Source of the DNA: Dromaius novaehollandiae
Taxonomy: Eukaryota; Chordata; Aves; Casuariiformes; Dromaiidae
Length of the DNA: 64,000 nucleotides
Direction: 5' to 3'
Assembly (NCBI RefSeq): GCF_036370855.1
Contig: NC_088132.1
Span: forward strand, 61,728,841-61,792,840
The notes under the pieces are model-generated. The model saw nothing but the letters and a program-made list of their open reading frames with translations, was not told the origin of the DNA and did not search any database. Each line of letters opens with the position of its first letter. The stretch's first letter is position 1. This document shows, piece after piece, positions 1 through 13,445 of this stretch. A program made the translations under genes and the position numbers.

Positions 1-3000
1 AAAGAAAAAACCTGAGAGCCAGGATGATAGAAGTATTCCTAGAACCTTCAAAAACGTGACTGGGGACATAAACTTTGAGTTGTTTTGTTTCCATGCCAGG
101 TTTTAAATTTTAGTATTGGGTACTAAGCGTCTCATATGAAAGATGGCTCACATAGTGAGATAATTTTTTATTTAATCTGGACCTATGTTTTAATTAAAAT
201 ATTACCTTGTACTAAGACAAAGTTTACCAAGCTTATAGCACAGACAATATTTCCAGCTGAAGACACTATTTTCTGATGCTAATGTGCACATAAGTAAAAG
301 ACTCTATTTCTTCCCTCAGGTTATCCTTAGTAAAAATAAGTTTGTTTTTATTGGTTCATTCTCAAAGCTTTGATTTTTTCCAATATATCTCTTATTAAAC
401 AGAATTGATTCTAGGGAATTAAAGAAAAAAACAATAGATTTTAAGTGGCAGAAATTTTAAGCATTATGTAAAAGCTCTAGTTTAATATATGGGGAAGTTA
501 AAACCGTTACAGATAGTTACCAGGCTGAGCACACAGCCTGTAGTTTGTTAAGCCACCACTTCTGATTGACCATGAGACCCAGAGTTTCTGGCGGGCTTTT
601 AAATTCTGCCCTGAACTGAACCTGCTGAGTAACAAGAAAGATCTGTTCCTTGCTATTGCACGTCTTAAAAAGAGGTGATGAGAACAGGAGTTGGTGTATC
701 AATTCTTGAATTAATATGACATTAGAACAGTGAAGAGAATAAATCCGTATCCAGATACCTCAGCTTTGTCTCAGATATTCCGAGTCCCTTCAGACACCTG
801 CACCACATTTGGGAACAGCAGGGCAATAGTGGGTTTTAAGCATCTGCAAAAGCTGTGCTCTCTCAGAAATCCTGCCTCCAGTAACTTCACTCTGAGGGGA
901 AAAAAAAAAATTTCAGAAATATGTTCCAGCAGATGTATTGGGGAATAATGTTAGTCATACAGCAGGCATTTCGGAATTACAAGCACAGAGAAGATGTAAG
1001 GCCTCTTTCCATTCCAGCCCCTTCTTTAAATGCACTCTCATTGGATTTTTACTCTGGACTCGCAGTATATATTATGCAGACTTTAGCCTGCATTTGATGC
1101 ACTTTGACAGAAGAAAAATGAACAATGCCAAAAACAAACAATGCCAGCTACTTTTGTGGGTTTGACTTACAGTATGGTTGCACTTCTATTCTGTAAGCCT
1201 GGTTTATAAGTGCTGTATTTTTTGTTCATGTGCATGCATATATACACACACATTACAACGAGCGGTTTTGGAGTAACCTTCAAATATTAGCAATGGGCTG
1301 TATTAGTGCCCTTGGAACAGGAGGCAGAAGTGGCTGATGTGCCAGGGCAGATAAAAGGCTGCGAAGTAGGACAGCAGTTTCCAGAAATGTTTCCAGGCTG
1401 CCAGCAAGCGGGAATGCAAATAATCTGTCCTCCCTGGTCCAACGTGGGATGTTCCTCCAAAATGCTCCCCTCATGCTCGCCTGCGAGATGTTGGACAGAG
1501 CTGGGCGTTGCTGACTCAGCCGCGAGCTCGTCATCTGCCTTCCCCAGGCAACATCTGGGGCCCTTGCCTAGAGGCGGCTGGGGACGTGGGGCTCCCTCCC
1601 CCTAGAGGGAGCATCACCGGGGAAGGGCAGAAGAGGGCCTCGCGGAGGATGCTGTGGGATACTGATGTGGCAGGAATTAGAGAGGAATGTGAGAAAGCCC
1701 TTTTAGGCTCTGGAGGACGAGAAGAGGAGGAGCAGGAGGATTCACATGTCTTGTGGGAGAATCGGTAAAGGAGAGGGGAAAGAGGGCAGATGTGAGTGTG
1801 AATGTGTCATCAGAAAAGAAAAATGGGCCCTCCTCTCTCAGCATGTTCCCGTCCTCTGCAGATTTCAGTTGACTGCTGATTCTCTTCATCAAGGTGCCAA
1901 AAGACCACATTTTAATCATATTTTTGGTGTGATTGCTTCTGTTATTTTATCTTACTCATGGTTAGAGTGATTCGTTTATATTTACTACAAAATTTGCTGC
2001 AGCCTCTTCTTTAGGATGTTCACACACAGGCAGGCTTTAAATAATAACTTTAAGTCCTTAGCGCAATGACAGTACAATGCTCTGGGAAGAATTCCTTCAC
2101 AGTCACAGATGGTGCTGAGGAAATATTTCACAATGAATAATTTATCCGACAAACAAATGTAATGTTCCCAGCTAGTTCATGAACAGATCATGAAATTATT
2201 TGTTATTCAAAATTATTCATGCTTTTTTTCAGCAAACGGTAGATAACCAGTTTCTTCCAATAATTGTGATAAAGATTTTGAGCTCCATTGGTGAGTTTTA
2301 TAAAATACTAACTGCTCTTTCTGTTCCTGATCAATTGGTTGGCATATTTATTGCCTTGAAAGATACTGTATTGAGAACCTGTCCACATGATATGACCAGC
2401 TGAGAGGAAAATTAGCTGGGTATGAGTCCAAAGAGGAAATGGAAAGAAAACACCACAATGTAAGTGATGAGATATGCTTATCTAGCGTTTTAGGAAGCTG
2501 ATTTTAAAACAGATTTTGTTCCCATTGTGCACTATGTAAGAAAAATAAGTAGCCCAAGGTCTTTTCAAAATGAGGAAACTAACTTTAATTTCATTGTTGA
2601 ACCAGATCATTATTTAATAAAACAGATTATCTCTGATTCCAGAAGGTGACTGATAGGCTTACAGTAGTGCCATGCATGTCTGGCTTTATAAGAGAAACCT
2701 ATTCAGAATAAAAGACTTATTTAAAAGCGAGAATTCCAGGAGCATAGTATATATTTTAAGTGTAATGTTCTGCTTCGCTGACTACAATAGTAGTAATCTG
2801 TTAACCTCTGAGGCAGCATATCTTGGGGCCTCATAAATACAGTTGCAAAAATTGATGAAAACATATAAAAATAATAAAAACCTCACAGCTGCTGTTGAAG
2901 AACTTATTGAGGAAATGGAATGCTCTTTTCAAGGTATGTGAAGAGGCAGATAATGAAGCTAGAATTTATGTATAAACACAGAATAAAGCCATGCAATGAA

Positions 3001-3660
3001 AAGGAATCAGTGCAAGCAATAAACTAGCATACCCTAAATGATATCTGGGACTATGCTTTAGTCATCACTGGCAGCTTCATTGTGTGTCAGCCACAGAGTC
3101 TATTAGATTCCAGTACAAATGACATACCTTTGCAGGGACTTGTTATCACTGCAAGGTTATGTCACTCGCTTACTTGGATGGTCTCTTGAATGAACCTCCC
3201 TTCCATCATACAGACCTGTGGGAATGTGCTTGGGTTTATGCCTGGATGAGCTGCTTGGCCTAAGATTTTACACTTGACTACTTAGCTTCAAGTGCTAGCT
3301 AGCCCGTTTTCCTAGCTAAAGCGCCTAGATGCTGCTGGTCTGCCATAGCTCCCCAGTTTCCTCTGTGCATCTGAGAATGGAGATATGCTTACGTTGTTTG
3401 ACAAGGGCTAGAGGAGCGCTGCTTTTGCAGCACCGCGGCAGGCCAGAGCCCAGGGAGCCCTCGTAGCTCACATGGGCAAGGGCAGCAGCAGCGTGGATGT
3501 GGGTGTCTGTAGGTACTCCTGCACTAAGGTGAGCTGTAGAATAAAAGCATGTCTCATGAAGTCTGTTGCATCTTGCAGAGGATTTGTTCCAGCTATTTTT
3601 ACTCACTGGGATCAAACTGAGCCCTTCTAACTGATACTAACACGGGAATGTGGTGTTTGG
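1..3660. other. Gene-free stretch, left end
   Basis: I see no recognisable gene here. Composition is AT-rich except at about 1300-1660, where GC rises and a few CpGs appear. That rise is followed by a purine-rich tract at about 1705-1795, made of GGA and GAGG words. Short open frames occur on both strands but look like chance. One 58-base segment at 2233-2290 with splice-like borders is listed separately. Confidence 0.6.
2233..2290 (+). other. Candidate exon with splice-like borders
   Basis: A 58-base segment follows a T-rich tract ending in CAG (2224-2232) and is followed directly by a near-consensus donor, GTGAGT, at 2291. Only one of the three frames is open. It begins Gln-Thr-Val-Asp-Asn and ends in Ser-Ser-Ile, and the frame stays open to about 2403 if not spliced. 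I do not recognise the peptide. In 64 kb, pairs of good acceptor and donor sites this close together are expected by chance several times, so this is only a lead. Confidence 0.15.
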
Positions 3661-3680
3661 CTCGGGCTGCAAGACGCTTC

Positions 3681-3721
3681 CAGCTGCTTCTCCCCCCCCC
3701 CCCCCCCCCCCAGCTGCTCTC
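3681..3721 (+). repeat. Poly-C tract (20 C) between duplicated flanks
   Basis: An uninterrupted run of 20 C occupies 3692-3711. The word CAGCTGCT is present on both sides, at 3681 and again at 3711. The run therefore sits inside or between a short direct duplication. Long poly-C/poly-G runs are rare in vertebrate DNA and can fold as i-motif or G-quadruplex. They are also a common place for assembly or sequencing length errors. Confidence 0.9.
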
Positions 3722-5998
3722 CCCCAGCTAGAAAGGAGCTGAGGGAAATCCCAGCCAAATGCTGACGGTGTCAACGTATGCATTCATATATAGAATGCGA
3801 AGGAAGCTGTTTAAAAGGAGAAGCATATGAGCCTTGCAATGGATGATGGTGATACCTGGCACATGCAGACCAAGTAGTTTTCTAGCTTGGTTCCTAACAA
3901 AGTTTGTAATAAGCTAGAATTAGGAGAGGATTCTAATCAATGACTGTCTTTGCTAGCCATGTTAGAGGCACAAAAGGTTATTTGAAACCTCTTCTGCAGC
4001 AGAACATCCCCAAAGAAATGCAGTTAACTTTCATAATGTTTGGACTGCATGAATAGAGATATAATGGATAAGAATAGGAGAGTCCTGTTAGAAATAGGTA
4101 TTTTGAAAATGAATGTCACTTCAAAACAGCTGGGTGTGGGAGGGTGCTTCTCTTGGCACCCATGTATTGAAAAAGTTTTGGTCCCCCCCCCCAGTTTTTT
4201 GAAGATTAAAAAAAAAGCATGGCTATGCAAAAAGATCTGCTTTACCTGGTCCTTTACACTACTTGGCATAATGAGATAGTGGGCTAGATTTATTAAAAAC
4301 AATTCCAGGATAAGCCTTCCTTTGAGAAGTGTGAAAAAAGAAGGCAAAGTAGATTAGGGCAGCAGAGAATATTTCACAGCATTTCACTGAGCCAAATTTG
4401 TAACTAGGCTTTATTTTGACCTACAAATGAAAAAAAAAAACCTTAAAAAAAAAAAAAAAAAGCAATTGCTTTGGAATTGGGTTGGAAGTGATTTTAAGGC
4501 ATAAAACAGTGTTGAGCACAAAATGCTCATAAATGAGGTAGAGCAGAAATGAACACAGCTAAGGAAATGGCACTTCTAATTTGGGGTCATGAACACTTAT
4601 TTTCCTTTAGGGAGTTCATTTATGATCATGTACAAAAACTGCTGGGCTCTGGTCTACTTGGAGTCCCAGCAGAGAACAGCCAAAAACAGATTAGAAAGAG
4701 ACTGACACTTCATAATTGTGGTGTAAGACAGAGCACAACTGTACAGAGAAGGTAACAGCCTGGTACACTTACACTGACGGTGGTAGACAACAAGAAGGTT
4801 ACACCATCTTCTTCTGTAGAAAAGCTATTTCATTGAGGCTGATTCCACCCTTTCTGGCTGAGAAACACTATGTCTACACACATGTAGACATACATCTACA
4901 CACCAGCAGAGCATCTAGCCTTAACTGTAGCCTAGTAGCCCAGTAAACATGGTATTACCATTGCTAGGAAGGGGCCACAGGCTTCCTGCTGCCTCTGCAA
5001 GGATTTGTCAGGCTTTGTCTGAACCTGGCCTGCTGGGAGCTTTGTTTTAGCTTGTCCAGCTGTAACAGCAAGTTTTCTAATGACCAGGTAGCTATTGCCT
5101 AATTTGTTTTACTTTTGCTTACAAACATATGGTATAACCATAACATTTATATAGATAGTTGTAACAAGTTCTTATTCTTTGTAGAGTGAAATACTTATGT
5201 CCCTGCGGTGATGGGGTGGAGAGAAATACAGGCGTGGGGTGATAGCAAAGGCACTGCCAGTGGGGACACAGGGTGCTGTGGGGACGAAGCCATGGGATGA
5301 ACCGAAGAAGAACAGCAGGACAGTGGCAAGCTCAGGCTCCTTTATTCTTTTTCTGTAACAATTAGATTGGATTAATAATTTGATTCAGCTATTCAGCTGG
5401 TAAGATTTAAATTACACTAACAACAAAGTTTTAGCTTGGAGTTTCTTTTTTGCCCATGACAATAGTTTGAGTGTAGCATAGTGGCTATATCTAAACCTGA
5501 GCAGAGCTTAACCGTGACACCAAACTTAAGCCATTTTTAATTGAGCTCTCCACTTATGGCTCATTTCAATTACAACCCCACTACTTTCTCAGCAGGGTGA
5601 CGCCAGTTTGCTCTTCCATGGCTTTGCTCTTCCCTGATGGGATTTGCAGGCTGCTGTGACTTGGCTGCAGTGCAGGGATGGTGTTTACATGGGAAGAAGC
5701 TGGGGTCAGGGCAGCAAGGTGTCTGGGTGACACGGTGAGCTGGTGGTGTGTGTGAGCCTGCCTGGCATCCCTGTAAACACAGCAGTTCAGGTTTTAACTT
5801 CTCCCACCCCAACCACGCGCAGACCTCCGTGTCGGAGAGCACGTGGGTCTCTCCAGGCTCAAATGAGAGTGTGGGTCAGCAGCTGGCAGTGTTCGTGGCT
5901 GGACGGCCTGAGCTCCAACATCTGTCCCTGCATTAACACGATAGTGTGGATGTAGTATAAGGGCTCCTTCTGCAACCCTACCAGGAATGCGTCAGGGA
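3722..5998. other. Gene-free stretch with poly-A runs
   Basis: I see no recognisable gene. Two adjacent A runs (11 A at 4430-4440 and 17 A at 4445-4461) are separated only by CCTT. No retrotransposed gene could be recognised upstream of them. A segment at about 4610-4752 has a T-rich acceptor-like start and an open frame, but its donor is weak and its peptide is unknown to me. Confidence 0.55.
4430..4461 (+). repeat. Twin poly-A run
   Basis: Eleven A are followed by CCTT and then seventeen A. This could be the tail of an old retroposed sequence or simple slippage. The sequence just upstream resembles no family I can name, and I see no clear target-site duplication. Confidence 0.8.
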
Positions 5999-6004
5999 CT
6001 GAGT

Positions 6005-6172
6005 TATCAGAAGCAGCTTGAAGCTGAGCTCACTGACTTCAAGGGGCTTTGGATTAGGGCATAAATTTCTATTTAACTTGAGCAATGCTGGTAGAATTTA
6101 TTATCATGACTGCAAATGAATAAAGGAGTAACTCAGGTCAAGATCCTGCTCCCAGTGAAGCTAAGCAAAAGT
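6005..6172. repeat. Ancient amniote interspersed repeat fragment
   Basis: Two words typical of an old repeat widespread in turtles, crocodilians and birds occur about 100 bases apart. One is a CACTGACTTCAAGGGG-CTTTGGATTAGGGC type string at about 6031-6060. The other is GGAGTAACTCAGGTCAAGATCCTGCTCCCAGTGAAG-like at about 6126-6160. The characteristic core reads 'TTGACTTCAATGGGCTTTGGATCAGGCCC' in fresh copies, quoted here from general memory. I cannot assign the family with certainty. Low-copy DNA-transposon MITEs or a CR1/L3-related element are both possible. Confidence 0.45.
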
Positions 6173-9100
6173 ACTTTCTAAATTGTATAGGAATATAATT
6201 AAGCTCAATAGCCTAACCGATGTTAATATGCTGTTAAGTAGTTCTAAATGTACATACACATACTGATCATATTCCTTAAGTATTCTTCAGGATCTACTGT
6301 GGCACGTGAAGGTGTTTCGAGTATTCACTAGGTGTCATGAAATACCTTGGCATGCTCTGGCCATTTAAGCACAAAAACCCCAAAACAATTGTGAGGAAAC
6401 TTCTAGTTTCCTTAAGTGGATAGCCATAGAAGAAAACAAAGAAATCTTGTATGGTTTGCCTAATGTTTAGCTTACAGATGAAAGACTTTCCAAAGATTTA
6501 TGTTAGCAAACACTGTGGTATAATGAGGAGCGAATAGCTTTATGGACCAGTGAAGTGTGATCCTTCATGAATCCATGGTGATAGAAATAGGTGAATATTG
6601 TACATAGAAGCTTGCATATTTACTTGCTATATTCAAAACATGAAATCTGATCTATATTTAGATAATTGCTGTTCATTATTTTATCATGAAGAATTTGCTA
6701 AATATACAAAATAAATGGGAGTCAGACACAAAGGTATTGCTACCTGAGCTTAAAATTTGTGTTCATGAAGCTTAATAGAATGACATTTTACAGTGGAAAG
6801 TACTGGAATAGAATATATCCGGGGTAAATGAAGTGGTGATTTTCTATTGAGGAGACTGATGGAATTGTGACATCAAGTAGTCTTATTCAGTGCTCTTGCA
6901 ATGAATCTTCTCCCCAGTTAATTTTTCAGTTCTATTACCTTAAAAAGTGAAAGAAAGCTTAAGTATGGTCATTCTCCCAATCTGGCAAATGGCTATTTTT
7001 CCTTGCTGCTATTAAAACATTTAATTTGCTTAAAAAGACGGGAATATTTTAGTCTTTATTGAATTGAGATATCAGTCTTCAAAGAATTTTATATCCTTTT
7101 TAGTCCATTTACATTTAAATATATTCTTTGGAACTCTTCTTTCATTTCACAGCCACAATTCCTAATGTGCATGAAGGTTCACAAATAACTTCCCTACTTC
7201 AACATTTTTGAACTTCACCAGAACTTCAGTAACAGCGTTATGGCAGGGATTACTGATTTTGTGCTTAGCTTCCTGAAGTGAGGGAACTACACATGTCGTT
7301 GCCCAACAGGGCATCTTGGCCAGCAAGGCCTATCTTGCCTTCCAGCACACAGGGAACTTGATAATTCACCTCTACGGCTGCCTAAGTGAGGAGGACCCTT
7401 GTTCTGACCTCGGCAAATAACGCATTTACGCCTCCAGCTATGAGAACTGATTATCTCTATCTTTCACTGTCTTCAGTGTGTTATATGCTACACAGCAAAG
7501 TTTTCTATCATACCATAAAACCACAAACATTAACGAGTAAGTGAATTAAACAAAAACTGCGTTTATGAAATATCTGAATTCATAACTCACACTCCCCAGA
7601 TGAAACCTTGGCCTATTGAAAGGAGTGAGTTTTGGCATCACCTTCAACCTCAGGCAGTACTCCATTCATGAAACGCTGCCTGCCAACAGCTGCCAGACAG
7701 CTGTCTGTCCCACGCACAGAGCAATATCCCACTTGGGCTGATCCTCCTGCCTTCTCAGTACGGCTGCCTACCAAAATGAAGATGGGTGCTAGCCAACCTC
7801 TGACAGCTTAGCCTAGCTAATGCAGGTACTCTCCTGGAATCCTGCATACCTATTTTGGTTGCTCGTATGGGATAAAGCCTTTTCCTCTTTGCCTTCACTG
7901 ATAGTATTACCTACACCAGAGAGATTAAGCTGGCATGGCAAAATAGCACATGCTGTAATTACAGCTTAATTTTGCTGGCTGAGCATAGCTTTGGACAGGA
8001 GACTATGGAGTGCAAAGCTTACTGGAGTCTCTGCCTGCTGAGACCTCATCTGCAAAGGTGGAAGCAGTGTGATAGAAGAGCAAGGTGGAGAATATACACG
8101 CTCTTTATGGTGAGCCAGGATCCTGCCTGACAGCGGGCAGTTCTTCACCAGAGCCTGATTTTCAGCAGTAGGTGCTCAGTGCTTCTTACAAGCAAGTACC
8201 TCTACAGTACCTCAAACTGGACAAGGGAAAATTAAAAGAAAGTTGAGCAGCTTTTTAAATCATACCCTGCCGTGGTTCAGCACATCTCCTGATCAGGGTC
8301 TAGGCTGTTTCATCTAATCTTCAGTGTTAGGGTTTCCGAGTTAGTCGTTTCCTTTCCGTTTGCGCTGAACAATAGCCTGAAAAGGGATGAGTAGGGGATT
8401 TGTTTTAGAGCATCCATTTCTGCAGCTGGACTGCAGACAGACTAACAGCACTATGAAGTCTCAGTAACTTCATAGTATTCACATGTGATTGCCCTACTGG
8501 GTTGCGCAGAGTATCAGGTTTGGCCTTGTGAATGGCTGTAGTTTCTTCAAAACAGGCACTGCTCCTCACATAGACCACTCATTTAGCTTTACAGGGTTTA
8601 TGAAATGTGCAACTTCTGTTCGTTATTTGTATTTTGGCAGTGGTTTTGGGCAAGCGTCATGGACCAAGATCTTGTTGTGGACAAACAGGGAAGGCAATTC
8701 CAATTTTGTTGCGCCCCAAAAGCTTGCAATTGAAGTAACAAACAAGAGAGAACAGATGGAGACCAGATAGTTGTGGGAGAACAAGGAAGCAATGAAAAAA
8801 TGTTAGGCAGTATGATAAATAGCCTATCATCAAAGTTTGTTTTGGTGCAGAAATAATGGAAAAAGAGGGTTTTGAAGAAGAGTAATGAGTTAATTTGAGC
8901 ACCTGTTTATAAAAAGCTCCTCACAAGCATATGCAGCGGTGCTGGAGAAAACATAAAGAGCTCCTTTGAAAACGTAGCACGTGAGAGGTAGTGGCTGACA
9001 CTCCTGGTCCCTGAGTAAAAATGAGGAGAGATCTGACTGTGTGACAGCAAATAGGAGACAAATAAGGGACCAACTAACCAAAAAGAGACTTGAACACAAG

Positions 9101-11534
9101 GCTAAAATTTGGTCCATGTGACAAAGATGAAGGAATAATGGAGAGGTGCAAAGAGATGAATGGCACAGTCAAGGCAATTGATCATCCCAACAGTGTTCAG
9201 AGTAGACCTGCGCAAAGCAAGGTTGCATCTGTCAAGGTCAGAGAAAAGGTTGTTGTAGTACTGGAAAGGCAATTGCTATCAGTTATATCTAGGTATATAT
9301 GGAAACTTGAAACAGTTATGTCTATAGTGGTGGATGGGAAAGGCATATATCAGAGCTGTTACACAGATGTAAAATGCAAGGCTTATGGATATCTGGGAAA
9401 TGAGAGAGGCAGTCAAGGAAGACCCAGTTTATGGTACTGTCAACAAGCAGGACTGGAGCATTGCCCTGAAGCACCAGGGTGAATTGGGAGAAGTATTAAA
9501 GGCTCTTTATTAGCCACATGAAGTTTGAACTGACAGCCAGACATCCATGAAAAATGTCAGAGAGGCAGACCAGGATTTCAGTTTGCGCTGAAGGAAACGG
9601 GCTAGGAACAAAGAGGTAGATCTGCGAGTTGTCTGTGTTAGAGATGAGAGAGTTTCTGAGATAAGCACAGGGGAGAAAAGAAGGATGCCAGGGAAAGGAT
9701 TCCACAGAAAGCTGAAAAGAAAGGAAGAGTATCCTCTGAATAACGTGTCAGAGGAGTGGTTAGGGAGGCAGGAGGGAAACCAGGAGAGGGCAGACTCTTG
9801 GATACTCAAGAAGAATAGGGTCAAGGAGGAGCACAGCTGCTGTCGTTGAAGGCAAATGACAACACAAGGATAATGCAGACAGAATACTTGCTAAAAAAAA
9901 AAAAAAGTCATTAAAGATCTGGTGATACTAGCTATACCTGAGTACATTTGAAAAAAGTTGTCTTTGCAGTAACTTGGAAGATATTCCACTACCTTCTTTG
10001 GTCTACCAAAATTAAAATTGAAACTGGGTGCTTTATAGGTATATCTCAAACTTGTGAGTGATTTAAAGGTAGCAACCTGTTACTTTTGAAGTGAAAAGTA
10101 ATTTATTGGCTTCTTTACAACTTTTAATGTCCATCTTTGCTTCTGTAAGACACTTCCCACAATTCACAATTTTATGCAGCACTTTATTTGGCATTATAAT
10201 TTTTGTTTCTGACTTTACAATGATCATATACATTAAATATTCATCACAGAACAGTAATTAAAATGAATAATCCCCCAGAAGATGTTTATAACTATTTTAA
10301 ATACTCAGAATTTAATTAAGAAAGTTAGAGGATTAAAGGATTAAAATAAAGTTTTAAGGGGTGGCCAAGGGGTGAAATTGTGAGAATAAAACTATATTAA
10401 GCTTTTATAATGTTAAGGCCAGGGGTGAAAAAGACCAGTAAAAACAGAGAAGAGAGACTAACTAAAATTAAATGTCAGGTTAACATAGAAATTACACCTG
10501 TTTATCTAACTTTTAATTTGTGTTCATTATTGGGAGACTACTTGGACATGGCCTGCTTGTAAGAGTAGTAATTTCAATGGGAACGTTACCATCATCTTCA
10601 GTTAATTTTGCATTAAGGTCTGTAACCAAAAAAACTATTTAGAAAGTTGGGTAAATTGCAGCCTGTGATGATCAAAGCTGGAGCTTTCTACATTTGATGC
10701 AATTCCCAGCTGCATAGGGCTGGCCTGAGCTAGAATGCAGTGATGGTGATGCTCCTTGAGTTACCCTAGTGCTGAAAATGCAAAACTTTTGCTGTTAGAA
10801 ATCATGGCTATATTTTGATTAAATAGTGAGGTACATATGCAAGGCTGCGTAGGAAGAGCACACAAGGAGATTGGCTTTTGTTTAGTGTGTTATTTAAGAT
10901 GGATCTGTGACTCCAATACAATGATTTGCAAACCTGTCACTGATTCAGCAGGGTCAAGATTCCATCCTCCAAAGGCATTGTTTGAAATGTTTAACTTCAT
11001 GCTTATGTTAAATTCTCATAATTGTTTAAGATATGATTTTCTACTGCTGCTTCTAAGTAGTAGCATTTGGTCATTTCCAAAGGTTTAGTCCAGGGTTTGG
11101 CACTTAGTAAAACTTTCTCAAAGCTCCTGAAATGTATATTGCCAAAACAGAGACTGCAATAAAGAGGTCAGAAAAGGAAGTACATGGAGACATAGTTTAT
11201 CTTATTCTCCCTGTTAGAATACCAGAAAGTTTGATATAAAAATATGACTTGTCCAGAAAACCCACTATTGCTATCAATACAAAGTTCCCACTGCTGCTCA
11301 CTTGGATTGACCTGCCCTGCTCTACAGGGGCAAAACTTTGGTCATGAAAATCTCTCACCTTGAAAACTTTCACCCCACCGTGACAGCACTGCATTCTGTT
11401 TTACAGTCTAATGAGTCAGCTGGTTGGTTAACACCTGTGTTACTTTTTTCCTAGCTTTAATAAAAATGGGGCTTCTAGGCCTTACTTCCTTGCAGTAAAG
11501 AAGTCCAATATATTGTGTTTTTACACAGAGAACT
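6173..11534. other. Gene-free stretch
   Basis: No recognisable gene. AT-rich throughout, with A/T-rich patches at 6600-6780 and 10180-10330. A 14-base A run lies at 9893-9906. A purine-rich zone at about 9560-9830 gives open frames on the minus strand that I consider compositional. Weak old-repeat words occur near 10540-10600. Confidence 0.55.
9893..9906 (+). repeat. Poly-A run (14 A)
   Basis: A simple A run with no recognisable retroposed sequence upstream. Confidence 0.85.
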
Positions 11535-11770
11535 TTGCTTCAATACAAGTTTCCATTGAAATCAGTGCCAAAGCTCTTAAGGAAATTAACACAATGGTTC
11601 TGGGCTCAAGATGCACAATTTTATGTGATTCTGCTCCTTTACCTCAATTACATCTGCTATCTTGCCTGAGCTGTCTCTTCCCCCTGTGAATATCCCACAC
11701 ATCAGGACTGACTTAACCGATGTGCCTTGAATTGAACTGACAGCAGAATCTGGCCTTTGGTATTCGTGAC
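11535..11770. repeat. Ancient amniote interspersed repeat fragment
   Basis: The left part has a TTCCATTGAAATCAGTGCCAAAG-like string near 11546. The right part ends in GACAGCAGAATCTGGCC at about 11739-11755, close to the 'GAGAGCAGAATCTGGCCC' ending that I associate with old repeats in bird, crocodile and turtle DNA. The middle, from TCTGCTCC to TACATCTGC, also fits loosely. It is heavily diverged, and orientation and family are not certain. Confidence 0.4.
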
Positions 11771-12397
11771 ACAGCTATATTTGAGCAAAAAAGGCAATTT
11801 TTAGAGCTTAACGCCTTATCGTCAAATAATGGCCAAACAGTTTTCATGTAGTCACACCAGTGCTCCCAGAAGGGTTTTGAGACAGGAACTCTTTGTGAGC
11901 TCCTCTATTGAAAAACTGGAAAAATAACAGCTAACAAAACAACAGCAGGTCTATCTGAGCAAGATGTGTCACTCAGCCCCCTCAGCTGTACAAATACGGC
12001 TGCCTGCTTCCACTTCCAGTTGCAACTGAACTTGAGAAAAGATCGCTAAATAGCTGAGCAGTAATGTGTTCTGAATATATAGCACGCTACTTCAGAGAGG
12101 CTTGTATGAATTTTTCTGACATAACAGATGTTCCTTGTGGTAAGTAAATAGTTTAAATTAATGAAGCTTTCAGTATTTTCACGTATTTGCATTTGATTTT
12201 TTTGCTAGGTCCTTTTGGCAAGCTTAGCTCTCATGCCTGTAATACTCATCTACTTGAAAAGAGCTGTGTGGTTTGGATTTTAAAAGTTAGATTTAAGTCA
12301 GATTGTTTTGTTTGCAATTGCAATTATTGAAAGTAAAATGATTCCTTTAGACTTAGAAGGAATAAGGACATGTTTTAGCTATGACATATGGCATTTG

Positions 12398-12500
12398 AAG
12401 TAGGGGCTCTATTTATTCTGTCATCTTTGCAGACATGTAGTCTTCATTAGTTTCAATGGGATTGATGTATTTCCATCAAAGGAATCAAAGGTTTCTTTAT
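12398..12500. repeat. Weak old-repeat fragment
   Basis: AGTTTCAATGGGATTGATGT and nearby words resemble the 'TTGATTTCAATGGGACTAC' core of the same old amniote repeat group. The match is short, so this is a tentative call. Confidence 0.25.
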
Positions 12501-13374
12501 AGTTTCTTTACAGTACTGCCTTAAATAACTTGGGAACTAATACTGAAAGAGATATCTGATGCCTCCCGCCTTTGGAAATTGATGTCCAGTTTCAATAAAT
12601 GTATAAGAAAGCTTGCTGAGCATGATACAGAACATGTTCTGCATTCCAGTTCTGGAAAGGAACTGATTTTCCAAGAGCAGCACTCATCTGGGCAGCTTGG
12701 TTCATAGATCATGACCCAAATTCTTTTGTGACACAGCTTATGTGCTTTATGGGATTAATACAGTTTCTCCTTGTTTGCTTAAATGACGTAGCCTATCTTT
12801 CTGATTATTACAATGAACTAGTTTCCAGAAATCTTTTTGCACAAAAATATGGTTATAACATTTAAATAGAAGGAAAGTAGTGAAACAAAATTTCAAGCTG
12901 AATGGGAAAATTTATGTTTGAGTTATCTGCTGTGATCAAGAAAAACAACCTTTCCACCCTGCAAATGACCATGGAACTAAATTAAAGACCCACTTTTGCT
13001 TACATTGGCTTCTGTTATTTGATTGAATTGGACTGCAATACTTTGCTCATGAATCTGGGAATTGCACTGACATCTGTGGCTCCTTACCATCTCTCAAGGT
13101 GGTTGAACACAGTACACAGAGCACAGTAAAGTAGAGTTCAAACTTTAATGAATCCTTAATTGGGCTTTCCTCCCCTGTTCTTTGTCCAGTGAAAATTCTT
13201 GGGCTCTTAAAAATTCTGGATCTGCAATCTTCAGTCAGAAAACTGTAGAAAACTAAAACTGGAAAAATTGTCTACCTAAAGACTGAGTGGAAGCTAGAGT
13301 GCAGGTTCTGGCTGCGAAATTAATGTGCTGGGCTGCTAAATTTGTCATTCTAGAGTAGAAAGCCAGTTTTTATG

Positions 13375-13445
13375 CTCCTTATGATATATATTTAGAGCCT
13401 GGTCCTCTGTTACTTTACTCTGTATATGGTGATTTCCAAGAGTTC
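13375..13445. repeat. Weak old-repeat fragment
   Basis: AGAGCCTGGTCCTCTGTTAC followed by TTTACTCTGTATATGGTGA resembles the 'GGCCTGATCCTCTGTTACTTACACTGGTGTAAA' arm of the old amniote repeat seen better at 13735-13840. It may be the other end of the same insertion. Confidence 0.3.

Noticed and set aside
4609..4752. Possible exon after TTTTCCTTTAG
   Set aside because: Open frame present, but the donor (GAAG-GTAACA) is weak and the peptide is unknown. It is not better than chance.
9090..9482. 130-codon plus-strand open frame
   Set aside because: No domain or motif I recognise and no splice context. The surrounding purine-rich DNA is poor in stops. Length is within what chance gives in 64 kb.
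12040..12138. ATG at 12106 followed by a GTAAGTA donor
   Set aside because: The start context is unremarkable, there is no CpG island or TATA at a proper distance, and the frame encodes only about a dozen residues before the donor.
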